From the NCBI RefSeq assembly GCF_000092365.1, contig NC_014218.1, forward strand, positions 992,001 to 1,056,000: a stretch of 64,000 nucleotides of DNA, read 5' to 3'. Origin of the DNA: Arcanobacterium haemolyticum DSM 20595. GTDB taxonomy: Bacteria > Actinomycetota > Actinomycetes > Actinomycetales > Actinomycetaceae. Of the stretch, positions 38,638-46,927 are shown piece after piece (positions within the stretch are counted from its first letter, which is position 1; each line of letters begins with the position of its first letter). The notes beneath the pieces are model-generated. The model was not told the DNA's origin and did not search any database. It saw only the letters and a program-made list of their open reading frames with translations. A program made the translations under genes and the position numbers.

Positions 38638-39735
38638 CTAGTCGTTCTGCTGGTTCATTCGAGCGCGGCGCTTTTCTTCAACACGTGCCTGCGATTCCGC
38701 ATCCAGTTGTGCGTTCATCGCTGCAGTGTTTTCCCCGGCTTCAGACGTGCCAGAAATTTCGACGTCGGCACGGCGAGCAACATCGCGACGAACCTTACGC
38801 AACTTCTTTTCTGACATCGCCCGTTCTTTGAAATCTTCCGCTTGCCATGCAAGTGGTTCAGAATGGGCAGCTGGGGCTGGACGTTTTGTTGGGATTAACG
38901 GAGTGGATTCGCGCCCAATCCGGCGTGCTACAACAAGGAATCCGGTGTGTGCAACCATGCGGTGATCCGGCCGAACTGACAAGCCATCAAGATGCCACGT
39001 ACGAACCATCGTTTCAGATGATTCAGGTTCGGTGAAGCATTCGGATGCGCGAAGATCTTCAACGAAGCGAGACATCTGGGTTGTGGTTGCCACGTACCCA
39101 ATAATGACACCACCGGAACGCAATGCATGTGATGCAGATCCGATGTTCTCCCATGGCGCAAGCATATCCAGCACAACGGTATCGATCGAGCCTTCTTCCA
39201 TAGAATCCAGCACGGCATCAAGATCACCAAGGACCACGTCCCATGGTGGAAGTTGCGGACCGAACCAGGATTCAACATTTGCTTTCGCAATTTCAGCAAA
39301 TTCTGGACGGCGTTCAACGGAGGTCAAGTGGCCTTCCATGCCAACAGCAGACAGTAGAGACATCGCCAACGCACCTGAGCCTAAACCGGCTTCGACTACG
39401 TGAGCACCAGGGAAAATATCAGCCTGCTGGATGATCTGGCCAGCATCTTTCGGGTACACAACTGTTGCACCACGAGGCATAGAGAGCACGTAATCGTTAA
39501 TCAACGGGCGTAACGCCAATAGGCGGTGACCGGTTGCGGTATCGATAACCGTACCTTCTTCTTTCCCAATGAGCTCACTGTGCCGGAAGCTGCCACGTTG
39601 GGATTGGAAAAAACCATCCTGGGTGAGCATCACGGTGTACTTACGGTTCTTAGTATCGGTTAATTGCACGCGTTCGCCCGCACGGAATGGGCCACGGCGG
39701 CGCTGGGCGCCTAAAGGATGAGGATATGTAGTCAC
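38638..39735 (-). CDS. trmI: tRNA (adenine-N1-)-methyltransferase TrmI
   Basis: Makes m1A58 in the tRNA T-loop. N-terminal small beta domain (FRAGERVQLTDTKNRKYTV), then a Rossmann SAM domain with VVEAGLGSGALAMSLLSAVG and VTSVERR-like LTSVERRPEF, and LDMLAPWENI. A charged C-terminal tail of about 80 residues follows the family core. 365 residues. Adjacent to mpa, as Rv2118c is in M. tuberculosis. GTG start at 39735 with TAAGAT ending 6 bases upstream and no Shine-Dalgarno. First gene of the pupylation operon, divergent from the RecB-like gene. Confidence 0.93.
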   Translation of the reverse strand: MTTYPHPLGAQRRRGPFRAGERVQLTDTKNRKYTVMLTQDGFFQSQRGSFRHSELIGKEEGTVIDTATGHRLLALRPLINDYVLSMPRGATVVYPKDAGQIIQQADIFPGAHVVEAGLGSGALAMSLLSAVGMEGHLTSVERRPEFAEIAKANVESWFGPQLPPWDVVLGDLDAVLDSMEEGSIDTVVLDMLAPWENIGSASHALRSGGVIIGYVATTTQMSRFVEDLRASECFTEPESSETMVRTWHLDGLSVRPDHRMVAHTGFLVVARRIGRESTPLIPTKRPAPAAHSEPLAWQAEDFKERAMSEKKLRKVRRDVARRADVEISGTSEAGENTAAMNAQLDAESQARVEEKRRARMNQQND

Positions 39736-39741
39736 CTATCA

Positions 39742-39747
39742 ATCTTA
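39742..39747 (-). promoter_or_regulatory. Candidate leaderless -10 for trmI and the pup operon
   Basis: TAAGAT ends 6 bases before GTG 39735. Confidence 0.5.
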
Positions 39748-39858
39748 CGTGACCCTAAGTGGTGGCGTCAGCGACAAAACTGTGAAAAATACTGGCATTC
39801 ACATGAGGAATACCAGTAGCTCCATCAAGCTGCCTCGGCCTGTCCGATAAACCCGTGT

Positions 39859-39864
39859 TTTAAT
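39859..39864 (+). promoter_or_regulatory. Candidate leaderless -10 for the RecB-like gene
   Basis: TTTAAT (5 of 6 matches to TATAAT) ends 6 bases before ATG 39871; no Shine-Dalgarno. Confidence 0.5.
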
Positions 39865-39870
39865 AGAGAT

Positions 39871-40722
39871 ATGGCCACTATTCATGCAGCTCTTTCCCCG
39901 TCACGGGTATCCGATTTCCGTTCCTGCCCGCTCAAGTTCCGATTCCGTGTTATCGATCGGCTTACTGAACCCCCATCGTTAGAGGCCCTTCGCGGAACGA
40001 TCGTCCACTCCGTTCTTGAACGTCTTTACGATGTTCCCGCATCTGAACGTGGCGAAGCGCTCGCACAAGAATCTTTAGAAAATATCTGGGAGCAACATGC
40101 CGAAAAGTCTCCCGCTGATGCCGAACTTTTCACTGATTCTGAGTCGTTTACCACGTGGTTAGAATCAGCACGTCCGCTCATTTCGTCCTACTTCACTCTA
40201 GAAAACCCTCAGTATCTGGAGCCACACGGACGCGAACGATTCGTCAATGCCACGCTACCTTCCGGCTTGGCCATTCGCGGCATCATCGATCGGCTCGATA
40301 AGGCACCCAACGGAGCCTTGCGAATCGTTGATTATAAAACCGGGAAATCCCCTGCTCCACGCTTCCAAGATGGAGCGATTTTCCAAATGCGCTTCTACGC
40401 TACGGCGTTATTTTATGAAGAAGGCACACTGCCACTACGCACTCAACTCCTCTATTTGAAGGATAAACGAGTACTCACCTACGATCCGGTTCCAGCCGAC
40501 GTCGAGGCTACCACCAACGAACTAAACCACGTGTGGTCTGCCATCCGCGGGCGGATCGACGACGCTCACTTCGAAGCCAAAAAAGGCCCGCTGTGTAACT
40601 GGTGCCATTTTTCGTCGATCTGCCCTGCGTTTGGAAACGTTGTTCCAGAGATGAGCGCAGAAGGAGTTGAAAAGCTCCTTACCGCGCAGCGGCCACCATC
40701 TGCTCCAGAACATCAACGCTGA
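39871..40722 (+). CDS. RecB-family PD-(D/E)XK exonuclease
   Basis: 283-residue single-domain nuclease of the Cas4/RecB type. The core shows RGTIVHSVLERLYD (conserved His), the Asp in IIDRLDKAPNG and DYKTGKSP (the D...D/ExK catalytic triad). One Cys near the N-terminus (FRSCPLKFR) and three near the C-terminus (CNWCHFSSIC) match the [4Fe-4S] cluster arrangement of Cas4/AddB nucleases. The homologue in mycobacteria also lies next to trmI/mpa (Rv2119 position). Its last 44 bases overlap the convergent HAD gene. Role in repair is inferred. Confidence 0.9.
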   Translation: MATIHAALSPSRVSDFRSCPLKFRFRVIDRLTEPPSLEALRGTIVHSVLERLYDVPASERGEALAQESLENIWEQHAEKSPADAELFTDSESFTTWLESARPLISSYFTLENPQYLEPHGRERFVNATLPSGLAIRGIIDRLDKAPNGALRIVDYKTGKSPAPRFQDGAIFQMRFYATALFYEEGTLPLRTQLLYLKDKRVLTYDPVPADVEATTNELNHVWSAIRGRIDDAHFEAKKGPLCNWCHFSSICPAFGNVVPEMSAEGVEKLLTAQRPPSAPEHQR

Positions 40723-41344
40723 GTTCCTCTAACGATTCCACGATCACAAGCCCATCAAGCATCGGGATCTCTACCTGGAATGGAACGGCGATCGTCAGAG
40801 CGCCAGACGCATGAGCCGAACGAATACCTGGGCGTGAATCTTCGAAAGCCACACACGTGGTGATATCAACACCTAGTTTTTCGGCAGCCAACAGGTATGG
40901 CAACGGATCCGGCTTGCCGCGGCCAACCGGAAGTTCGTCACCAGTCACGGCCACAGTCAACGTACCTTCCGGAGCAGCATCCAACGTTAGCTGAGCGAAT
41001 TCACGGTAGGACGATGTGACGAGTGCAGTAGGAATCCTCCGCTGGGCACATTCTTCCAAAAGTTCACGAGCCCCTGGACGCCACGGCATACCACGAGTCT
41101 TAGCCTGATGAACAACTTCAGCAACAAGCATCGGGCCAAGTTCGTCAGGAGTCAACGGCAGTTCCAGCCGATCAACCAAAAGCCGGCATGAATCCTCAAT
41201 TGCGCGGCCGATCAAATCGTTCTGATCGCCGTCGTTCCATGGCTTCCCGTACCGTGCGAAAACTGACCTTTCCGCTTCAAACCACAGAATCTCGGAATCA
41301 GTTAACGTACCGTCCATGTCAAATAAGGCTGCTGATAAAACCAT
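40679..41344 (-). CDS. HAD-superfamily phosphatase
   Basis: 221 residues. HAD motif I FDMDGTLTDSE at residues 8-18 with both catalytic Asp residues, motif II VTSSYRE, motif III Lys in GRGKPDPLPYLLAA, motif IV FEDSRPGIRSAHASG. A helical cap (about 20-85) marks the beta-phosphoglucomutase/phosphatase subfamily. The substrate cannot be told from sequence. GAGGAG lies 7 bases before ATG 41344. Precedes uppP on the minus strand transcript by 12 bases, so the two are co-transcribed. Confidence 0.9.
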   Translation of the reverse strand: MVLSAALFDMDGTLTDSEILWFEAERSVFARYGKPWNDGDQNDLIGRAIEDSCRLLVDRLELPLTPDELGPMLVAEVVHQAKTRGMPWRPGARELLEECAQRRIPTALVTSSYREFAQLTLDAAPEGTLTVAVTGDELPVGRGKPDPLPYLLAAEKLGVDITTCVAFEDSRPGIRSAHASGALTIAVPFQVEIPMLDGLVIVESLEELSVDVLEQMVAAAR

Positions 41345-41355
41345 CGCAATTCTCC

Positions 41356-42198
41356 TCAGTAAACGTGGAGCAAGCCGGCAGAAAGCAACGCCACCACAGC
41401 CACTGCAACTACCAAACGGTACACAACGAACGGCATGTACGACGTGGTCTCAATCAAACGCAAAAACCATACGATCACCGCGTACCCAACAACAAACGCA
41501 ACCAGAGTCGCAACTAACGTTGGCATGGCACCCACGTGAGACGCAGTCCCGTTGTCAGAAAGCAAACGGTAAAAACCAGAACCCAACACGGCAGGAATTG
41601 CCAGCAGGAACGAGACGCGAGCCGCCGCGCTCCGCGTATACCCAAGCAACAAACCAACCGTAATCGTGCCGCCAGAACGCGAAACGCCAGGAATCAACGC
41701 CATAGCCTGAGCGAAACCAAGAATAATCCCGTCACGCAACGACATCTGCTCCAACACCAACCGGCGCTTTGAGATTCGATCCGCTACCCCCAAGAATACC
41801 GCGAAAACTGCAAGCATCAGAGCCGTAATATACATATTCCGGAACACAGAATCGATCGCATCTTCAAGAAGCAACCCTAACACAACGATTGGCATGGTGC
41901 CGAAAATAACGATCCATCCAAGCCGAACGTCTGGATCCGACTGCGGAACGCGATTCTTCCATGGCCCAAACGGCAACGCCATAAACCACGCGGAAATAAT
42001 CCGCACAATATCTTTCCAAAAATACATAATCACCGCGGCTTCGGTGCCAATCTGAGTCACGGCAGTGAACGTGACACCAGGATCACCCAAGCCAGGGAAC
42101 AAATCCCCCACGATACGCAAGTGTGCAGAGGACGAAATCGGAAGGAACTCAGTAAGCCCCTGAACGATACCTAAAATAATTGCTTCAAAAATACCCAC
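41356..42198 (-). CDS. uppP: Undecaprenyl-diphosphatase UppP/BacA
   Basis: Polytopic membrane phosphatase recycling undecaprenyl pyrophosphate for peptidoglycan synthesis; also gives bacitracin resistance. Signature motifs: GIVQGLTEFLPISSSAHL (residues about 10-27, with the catalytic Glu) and IPGVSRSGGTI in the second half. 280 residues with eight hydrophobic segments. The start is GTG 42198; GGAGGG lies 12 bases upstream, rather far, while TAATGT ends 6 bases upstream, so leaderless translation is likely. Confidence 0.96.
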   Translation of the reverse strand: MGIFEAIILGIVQGLTEFLPISSSAHLRIVGDLFPGLGDPGVTFTAVTQIGTEAAVIMYFWKDIVRIISAWFMALPFGPWKNRVPQSDPDVRLGWIVIFGTMPIVVLGLLLEDAIDSVFRNMYITALMLAVFAVFLGVADRISKRRLVLEQMSLRDGIILGFAQAMALIPGVSRSGGTITVGLLLGYTRSAAARVSFLLAIPAVLGSGFYRLLSDNGTASHVGAMPTLVATLVAFVVGYAVIVWFLRLIETTSYMPFVVYRLVVAVAVVALLSAGLLHVY

Positions 42199-42204
42199 GT
42201 GCTC

Positions 42205-42210
42205 ACATTA
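42205..42210 (-). promoter_or_regulatory. Candidate leaderless -10 for uppP
   Basis: TAATGT ends 6 bases before GTG 42198. Confidence 0.45.
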
Positions 42211-42231
42211 CCCTCCAACACGAAAGTCTAT

Positions 42232-42237
42232 TAGGCT
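42232..42237 (+). promoter_or_regulatory. Candidate leaderless -10 for the aldo/keto reductase
   Basis: TAGGCT ends 7 bases before GTG 42245; no Shine-Dalgarno. Confidence 0.5.
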
Positions 42238-42244
42238 GACACAT

Positions 42245-43186
42245 GTGAAGAAGAACAAGGTTGGAACATCCGGATTGCGCGTCGGCCAGATTGGCCTGGG
42301 AACCCTCACGTGGGGACGCGATACTGAATATGACGACGCGGCGCGCATGGTTCGCTCCCTCATTGACCATGGCGGGAACCTGGTTGACATTTCTCCGCTT
42401 TACGGCGAAGGGCAAGCGATCGGGGTTTTGGGCAGTATGTTCGACGGCGACGTGGATCGCACCGAACTCGTTCTTTCTGCGCACATCGGCCTGAGCGTAC
42501 ATGGCGGGCGTGTTATTCAAGATTCGTCACGCAGTGGAATTATTGCGTCTGTGGATCAGATTCTGGGCGAACTCGGAACTGATCATCTAGATATTGTGTC
42601 CATTGCTGCGCCTGATCACGACGTGCCGTTCCGCGAGATGATCGAAACACTGGCGGCATTGGTGACCTCCGGTAAGGCTCGCTACATTGGGCTTGCCAAC
42701 CACCCTGCATGGCAGATTGCGCGCGTGGCTCAATATCTTTCGGATATGCGGCTGACGGATCTTGCCAGTGTGAACGCCGATTATTCGTTACTTGATCGTA
42801 CGGTGGAAGACAATGTGTCTGCTGTGTGCGGAGCGTTTGGGCTGGGAATCATTGCACAATCGCCGCTCGCTGCTGGTGTTTTGACGGGAAAGTACCGCAA
42901 CACAATCCCTGCCACATCGCGTGCAGCTACCGAGCATCTCTCTGCCACCGTTGATCGCTACTTGGATTCTGATTCACGGCGTAGCGTGGAGGCAGTGATT
43001 AAGGCAGCGGATGGGTTGGGCCGCACACCAGCCGATGTTTCATTGGCATGGCTACTTGCGCGCGATCACGTGGCCAGTGTGCTTTCTGGCGCTCGTACCG
43101 CCGCACAATTCGATCAACTCCTCGCGCTGGATCTCAGCGCTCTTCCGGCACCAGTTGATGACGTGCTCAGCGAAGTAACCGTCTAA
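42245..43186 (+). CDS. Aldo/keto reductase
   Basis: 313-residue TIM-barrel oxidoreductase of the AKR family. Begins KVGTSGLRVGQIGLGTLTWG; LVDISPLYGEGQAIGVLG carries the Asp and Tyr of the catalytic tetrad; the NADPH-binding end has IIAQSPLAAGVLTGKY and SVLSGARTAAQFDQLL. The usual catalytic Lys/His positions (LVLSAHIG, where Lys is typical) read differently: the motif has AHI instead of a K, so activity may be altered. This is seen in some actinobacterial homologues and needs structural comparison. Start GTG 42245. Divergent from uppP. Confidence 0.85.
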   Translation: MKKNKVGTSGLRVGQIGLGTLTWGRDTEYDDAARMVRSLIDHGGNLVDISPLYGEGQAIGVLGSMFDGDVDRTELVLSAHIGLSVHGGRVIQDSSRSGIIASVDQILGELGTDHLDIVSIAAPDHDVPFREMIETLAALVTSGKARYIGLANHPAWQIARVAQYLSDMRLTDLASVNADYSLLDRTVEDNVSAVCGAFGLGIIAQSPLAAGVLTGKYRNTIPATSRAATEHLSATVDRYLDSDSRRSVEAVIKAADGLGRTPADVSLAWLLARDHVASVLSGARTAAQFDQLLALDLSALPAPVDDVLSEVTV

Positions 43187-43214
43187 CACTAAAAAGTTCA
43201 AAATTACCCCTTCT

Positions 43215-43240
43215 TCTTGTCATCTTTTAGAATGACAAGA
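43215..43240. repeat. 9-bp inverted repeat upstream of the HNH nuclease
   Basis: TCTTGTCAT (43215-43223) and ATGACAAGA (43232-43240) are perfect complements separated by 8 bases. It may be an operator or a weak terminator for the reductase gene (29 bases after its stop); no T-run follows. Confidence 0.55.
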
Positions 43241-43294
43241 GGATCATACGTTGGGATGAATTTCGTTGCATTTTCGTAAAGCGTCCACACTATC

Positions 43295-43332
43295 TGCGTT
43301 TTCTTCTTACTCTGGTAGTGGCAGAAAACGCA
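43295..43332. repeat. 10-bp inverted repeat in the HNH nuclease leader
   Basis: TGCGTTTTCT (43295-43304) and AGAAAACGCA (43323-43332) pair perfectly around an 18-base loop, ending 16 bases before the start. It could be an operator or an RNA hairpin near the ribosome-binding site. Confidence 0.55.
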
Positions 43333-43348
43333 AAAGAAAGAAGCCGCA

Positions 43349-44194
43349 ATGTTAACTAACGTACTGCTTTCCGCTGTTTTGGCACTGACGCCAGCTCAGC
43401 TCTCAGCAAACACTCCTGACGATATAACTCTCACGTCAGAACAGGCTATCAATTTTCTTCAAAATCACATGACAGCCGACAATCCCGATCCTCATCACGG
43501 CCAGCTTTATTCTGGAAATCGTACCAATCTATTTGGTAGCGCTTGGAAAGATGTCGATCATAACAAGTGCGATACACGCAATGATATTCTCTCGCGAGAT
43601 CTCTTTGATACTGATTATTCTGAAGAACCCGGAATCCAAGATATCACCCAGGGTGTGAAAAAGGGTAAGAGCGGATGCCGCAACGCGACCGTCTATTCCG
43701 GAAAGCTCAACGATCCATACACCGGAAAAATTATCGATTTTAAACGCGGGAAAGAAAGCGGAAGTAAGGTTCAGATTGACCACGTTATCCCGCTAGGATA
43801 TGCCTACCGCCATGGCGCATGGGCGATTGCAAAAAACGGTGGGAAAAACGTTATGGAACAGTTTGCTAACGATCCATTGAATTTGCTTGCCGTTGATGGA
43901 AAAGCAAACAATGTGAAGAAAGACAAGGGCCCATCAGAATGGATGCCTGATAATTCTGCGTTCAAATGCGAATACGCTCTACGCATGACAGCCGTTTTGC
44001 AACGATACAACAGCTTCGGATTCACCTTTGACGATAAAGATAAAAGCACTCTTATTGGATTATTCCATGGAGAATGTGCTGGTAAATCGTTCAATTATCG
44101 TGCACCAATGACAGGACACAACACCAAGGCCGAAGTCCTATCAGACAGCGTGGAAACTGAGGATCCATCATTGAATGAAGCTGCCATAAAATAG
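43349..44194 (+). CDS. Secreted HNH nuclease (DUF1524/GmrSD-type)
   Basis: 281 residues. A short hydrophobic N-terminus (LTNVLLSAVLALTPAQLSA) looks like a signal peptide with cleavage near residue 20. The nuclease core has QIDHVIPLGYAYRHGAW (HNH first His preceded by Asp), FANDPLNLLAVDGKANNVKKDKGPSEWMP (Asn and following residues), typical of a family of extracellular HNH proteins in Gram-positive Actinobacteria. AGAAAG lies 6 bases before the ATG. It is flanked by two upstream inverted repeats and a strong terminator, a self-contained cassette. Likely degrades extracellular DNA for nutrients or competition; no immunity gene is evident. Confidence 0.88.
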   Translation: MLTNVLLSAVLALTPAQLSANTPDDITLTSEQAINFLQNHMTADNPDPHHGQLYSGNRTNLFGSAWKDVDHNKCDTRNDILSRDLFDTDYSEEPGIQDITQGVKKGKSGCRNATVYSGKLNDPYTGKIIDFKRGKESGSKVQIDHVIPLGYAYRHGAWAIAKNGGKNVMEQFANDPLNLLAVDGKANNVKKDKGPSEWMPDNSAFKCEYALRMTAVLQRYNSFGFTFDDKDKSTLIGLFHGECAGKSFNYRAPMTGHNTKAEVLSDSVETEDPSLNEAAIK

Positions 44195-44230
44195 GGTTGT
44201 CCAGGCTTTGAGCCTGGACAACCCTATTTT
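44193..44230 (+). terminator. Terminator of the HNH nuclease
   Basis: A perfect 15-bp stem AGGGTTGTCCAGGCT / AGCCTGGACAACCCT with a 3-base loop, followed by ATTTTTA, directly at the stop codon. Confidence 0.93.
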
Positions 44231-44249
44231 TACTACAGCCTAATATGCG

Positions 44250-44552
44250 TTAACGAATATCTTCAGTGACAATATCTTCATCAAGGTCAAAATCGTCGTC
44301 GAATTCATCGATATCGTCGTCTTCTTCGAAATCGTCGTCCTCAAAATCCTCATCGTCAAACGTATCGAACGGCGCCTCAATACCAAAGTGAGTAAACAAC
44401 GTATCGTCATACATAATGTACGCATCGGCAAGCGCTTCCGAACAGCGCAAGACTTCGGGCGCATCCGGATCACGGTACGATACCGCCGCAGCATGAAACT
44501 CTTCAAGTGCAAAACGTAATTTTTCGAACGCAAGACGTGGATCAGTAACCAT
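44250..44552 (-). CDS. Acidic hypothetical protein
   Basis: 100 residues, not recognised. The first 60 residues are a helical, conserved-looking region (FEKLRFALEEFHAAAVSYRD, EALADAYIMYDDTLF); the last 40 are almost entirely Asp/Glu with a few hydrophobics, ending DIVTEDIR. No membrane segment or metal motif. TAATCT ends 6 bases before the ATG, with no Shine-Dalgarno. It follows aroE on the minus strand by 37 bases. The acidic tail suggests a partner protein or nucleic-acid mimic, which is speculation. Confidence 0.7.
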   Translation of the reverse strand: MVTDPRLAFEKLRFALEEFHAAAVSYRDPDAPEVLRCSEALADAYIMYDDTLFTHFGIEAPFDTFDDEDFEDDDFEEDDDIDEFDDDFDLDEDIVTEDIR

Positions 44553-44558
44553 ACATCA

Positions 44559-44564
44559 AGATTA
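44559..44564 (-). promoter_or_regulatory. Candidate leaderless -10 for the acidic protein
   Basis: TAATCT ends 6 bases before ATG 44552. Confidence 0.45.
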
Positions 44565-44589
44565 TCTCTCTTCTGTGAAATAGCAAACC

Positions 44590-45456
44590 TCACAGCGAAA
44601 ACTGGGCAGATTTCCCAAGCTCCTCAATCACATATTCAGTTGGCATCGTACACTCAAGCCAAAGTTCTTCCGCCAAGGCGGCCTGCGCAACGAGCATCGA
44701 TAAGCCGTCGAAGGTGCGGGCGCCAGCGACTGAAGCATCGCGAAGAAACTGCGTTACGCGCGGCGTATAAACCGCGTCCATCACCACGTGGCGGTTACTC
44801 AACCACTCCGTAGGTACTGGCGTGGCGTGAGGATTCGGATTCATCCCTGCCGCCGTACAGTTCAAAATAACCGTTGCGTCACGTACACAACGTTCCGTCT
44901 CAACTGTGGTAGCAAGTGGGACGACGCCGATCGTGCACGATTCGTCCGGCAATTCACGGATTCTGGCGGCAAGGCGATGGGCCCGCTCTAAGCCTGCCCC
45001 TTCGCGATTCATGAGTGTGACGCGGCGTGCTCCAGATTGTGCTGCCGCCAGCGCTACCGACGTACCCGCTCCCCCGGACCCCAAAATTAAAATATGTTCA
45101 TGGGAAAGATCGATGCCTGCATCGCGCAACGGTTTAAGCATTCCCAAGCCATCTGTGGAATGGCCGATAATCTGATTGTCACGGAACGCCACCGTGTTCA
45201 CGGACTGAGCGAGTTCCGCCGTAGGCGTGAGTTCGTGGAGTGCCGGCAGAACTGCGCGCTTGTATGGCATCGTCACGTTGATGCCGGCGATGCCGAGGTT
45301 TTTGAAGGAGCGGATCGCTGAGGGAACGTCATGATCAGGAACCTCTAGCAATGAGTACGTGGCATCGATGCCAAGCGCACGAAATGACGTGTTATGGATA
45401 AGAGGCGACAGCGAGTGTTCGATCGGATCGCCGATAAGGCCGAAATGTAAAGGCAT
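44590..45456 (-). CDS. aroE: Shikimate dehydrogenase (or family member)
   Basis: NADPH-dependent step of the shikimate pathway. N-terminal substrate domain with GLIGDPIEHSLSP, the catalytic Lys in INVTMPYK and the Asp in GHSTDGLGM; Rossmann domain with LILGSGGAGTSVALAAAQSGA, and C-terminal LVAQAALAEELW. The Lys-Asp pair and SLSP support true AroE. ATG 45456 is preferred since the protein then begins MPLHFGLIGDP as in homologues; a TTG at 45495 would add 13 residues. Neither start shows a good ribosome-binding site. 288 residues. Confidence 0.9.
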   Translation of the reverse strand: MPLHFGLIGDPIEHSLSPLIHNTSFRALGIDATYSLLEVPDHDVPSAIRSFKNLGIAGINVTMPYKRAVLPALHELTPTAELAQSVNTVAFRDNQIIGHSTDGLGMLKPLRDAGIDLSHEHILILGSGGAGTSVALAAAQSGARRVTLMNREGAGLERAHRLAARIRELPDESCTIGVVPLATTVETERCVRDATVILNCTAAGMNPNPHATPVPTEWLSNRHVVMDAVYTPRVTQFLRDASVAGARTFDGLSMLVAQAALAEELWLECTMPTEYVIEELGKSAQFSL

Positions 45457-45500
45457 GGAATATCTTGTTTTCTTACTCGGAGGCGAGGTAGCCAACAGAC

Positions 45501-45782
45501 TTATAAACTATCAAAATATTCTTTGGCATCTTTCAGACCAAGCCCAGTGATATCTCTAATTTTCTTGATGGCCACCACGGACTTTCCATCGCTCTTTAAG
45601 CGAATAATCATCGCTTTTTCTTCGCCTGATAGGTATGCGGATGTAACCTCATCATGCCCTGTTAATCGGGCCAATGTGTCAATTTGCTTCTGTATCCGTG
45701 CGATGTGTGCTTTATGTTGAACGTTATTCATAAACGCCACGATCGCAAGACCAACCAAGATAGGTATCAGCCCGTAAATCAT
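45501..45782 (-). CDS. Membrane-anchored protein with L7/L12-like C-terminal domain
   Basis: 93 residues: one N-terminal transmembrane helix (about 3-18), a basic linker with a short coiled coil (HKAHIARIQKQIDTLARL), and a C-terminal part (GKSVVAIKKIRDITGLGLKDAKEYFDSL) that closely resembles the factor-binding domain of ribosomal protein L7/L12. The real rplL is about 120 residues and soluble, so this is a separate membrane protein. AGGAG lies 6 bases before ATG. It precedes aroE with a 44-base gap. Known as a small recurring actinobacterial family; function unknown. Confidence 0.75.
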   Translation of the reverse strand: MIYGLIPILVGLAIVAFMNNVQHKAHIARIQKQIDTLARLTGHDEVTSAYLSGEEKAMIIRLKSDGKSVVAIKKIRDITGLGLKDAKEYFDSL

Positions 45783-45932
45783 TTCTTTCTCCTGTTCAGG
45801 GAACGACTTTCTAGATAATGACTTGTAAACGATACACCTTCACAATATCGCTACATCCTCAGAGCTTCATACCTGAAGAACTGCTCACCCGATAATACAG
45901 ACCTGATAATCATTAGTGGCAAATACTTTCTA

Positions 45933-45954
45933 TGAAGTGCTCCGAGTTTTGTTC
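45933..45954. repeat. IS terminal inverted repeat (orfB side)
   Basis: TGAAGTGCTCCGAGTTTTGT plus TC; matches the opposite end at 19 of 22 positions in inverted orientation. Confidence 0.85.
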
Positions 45955-46611
45955 CTAGGCTTTTGCTTTGATTTTTATTATTTCCTGTGGCAGGTTCTGC
46001 TTCCAAAATTCGACTTCCATCTCGATCGGGGTTCGGTAGTCCAGGCTCTGGTGGGGCCGTGATTTGTTCCATCAGGATACCGACTCGAATGTCGTGTTTT
46101 CTACCTCGACACCGTCATCCCACCTGCAAGTATGGATCAGTTCGTTGTTGTAGGAGCCGTTAATATTTTCGGCTAGAGCATTGTCATAGGAATCGCCAAC
46201 CGTCCCGGTGGAAGCGGCAATCCCGTGCTCAGCCAGGCGCTCGTTGTCGACGATGCTCACATACTGCGACCCGTGATACGAATGGTGAATCAAACCCTGT
46301 TGTGTCCTTAAGCACACACGATCAGTTGGTTGAGCGCCTGCAGCGGCAAAGCTTCTGTTCGCATCGAATCCGATAACGCCCACCCGACAATCCTCCTGGA
46401 GTACACATCGGTCACGAACGCGGTGTACACGAACCCTTTCCTAGTGGCGTATATACGTAAAAGTAAGCCACCCACAATTTGTTCACCACCGATATCAATT
46501 CCGTCACGGCAAAGAGCATGCCACATCTTCCGCACCCCGTAGACACCGTAATTATCCCGATGAACAGCACTCATGCGTTCAATTCCGATACTGATCAATA
46601 AACCGGATCAT
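45955..46611 (-). pseudogene. IS3 transposase OrfB remnant
   Basis: The ATG at 46611 overlaps the orfA stop (ATGA) and begins MIRFIDQYRN, then a TGA. Reading resumes with a deletion at MSAVHRDNYGVYGVRKMWHALCRDG, then another deletion removes the region with the first catalytic Asp. Later pieces in shifted frames are GFVYTAFVTDVYSRRIVGW, LIHHSYHGSQYVS (the second catalytic Asp of HHSD is now Tyr), NALAENINGSYNNEL (Glu kept), and GPHQSLDYRTPIEMEVEFW, with the stop at 45955. Clearly inactive. Confidence 0.85.
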
Positions 46612-46916
46612 TTCTTAACGTGGCCTGGTTCGGATGCGAAAAAAGCCGAAGCGGCCTTCAGCAGCTTGTTAGTGTCGCGTAGCTGGTGATACGACGTAGC
46701 CTCGCGTTCTTGGCGGCCACATCTTCAGGCACAGGTTCTGCACGACGGGCCTGCGTCCATTGACGGGCCGTGTGCCACGAGACGCCCAGCTTTAGAGCTA
46801 CTGCCTGCGGCTTGCACCAACATGTTTTCCGCCAAGATGTGGTCTTCCACAAGACGGACCACACGCTCCTTCGCATCCTGATCAAACTTTCTTGATATAT
46901 TCGAAGATATTCCCAT
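46608..46916 (-). pseudogene. IS3 OrfA remnant
   Basis: Helix-turn-helix protein of IS3 elements. Starts MGISSNISRKFDQDAKERVV at 46916. A frameshift near 46810 moves it into AVALKLGVSWHTARQWTQARR, and a second near 46690 into QLRDTNKLLKAASAFFASE, ending HVKK-stop at 46608. Two frameshifts rule out a functional protein. Confidence 0.82.
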
Positions 46917-46927
46917 CTACTCAAACA

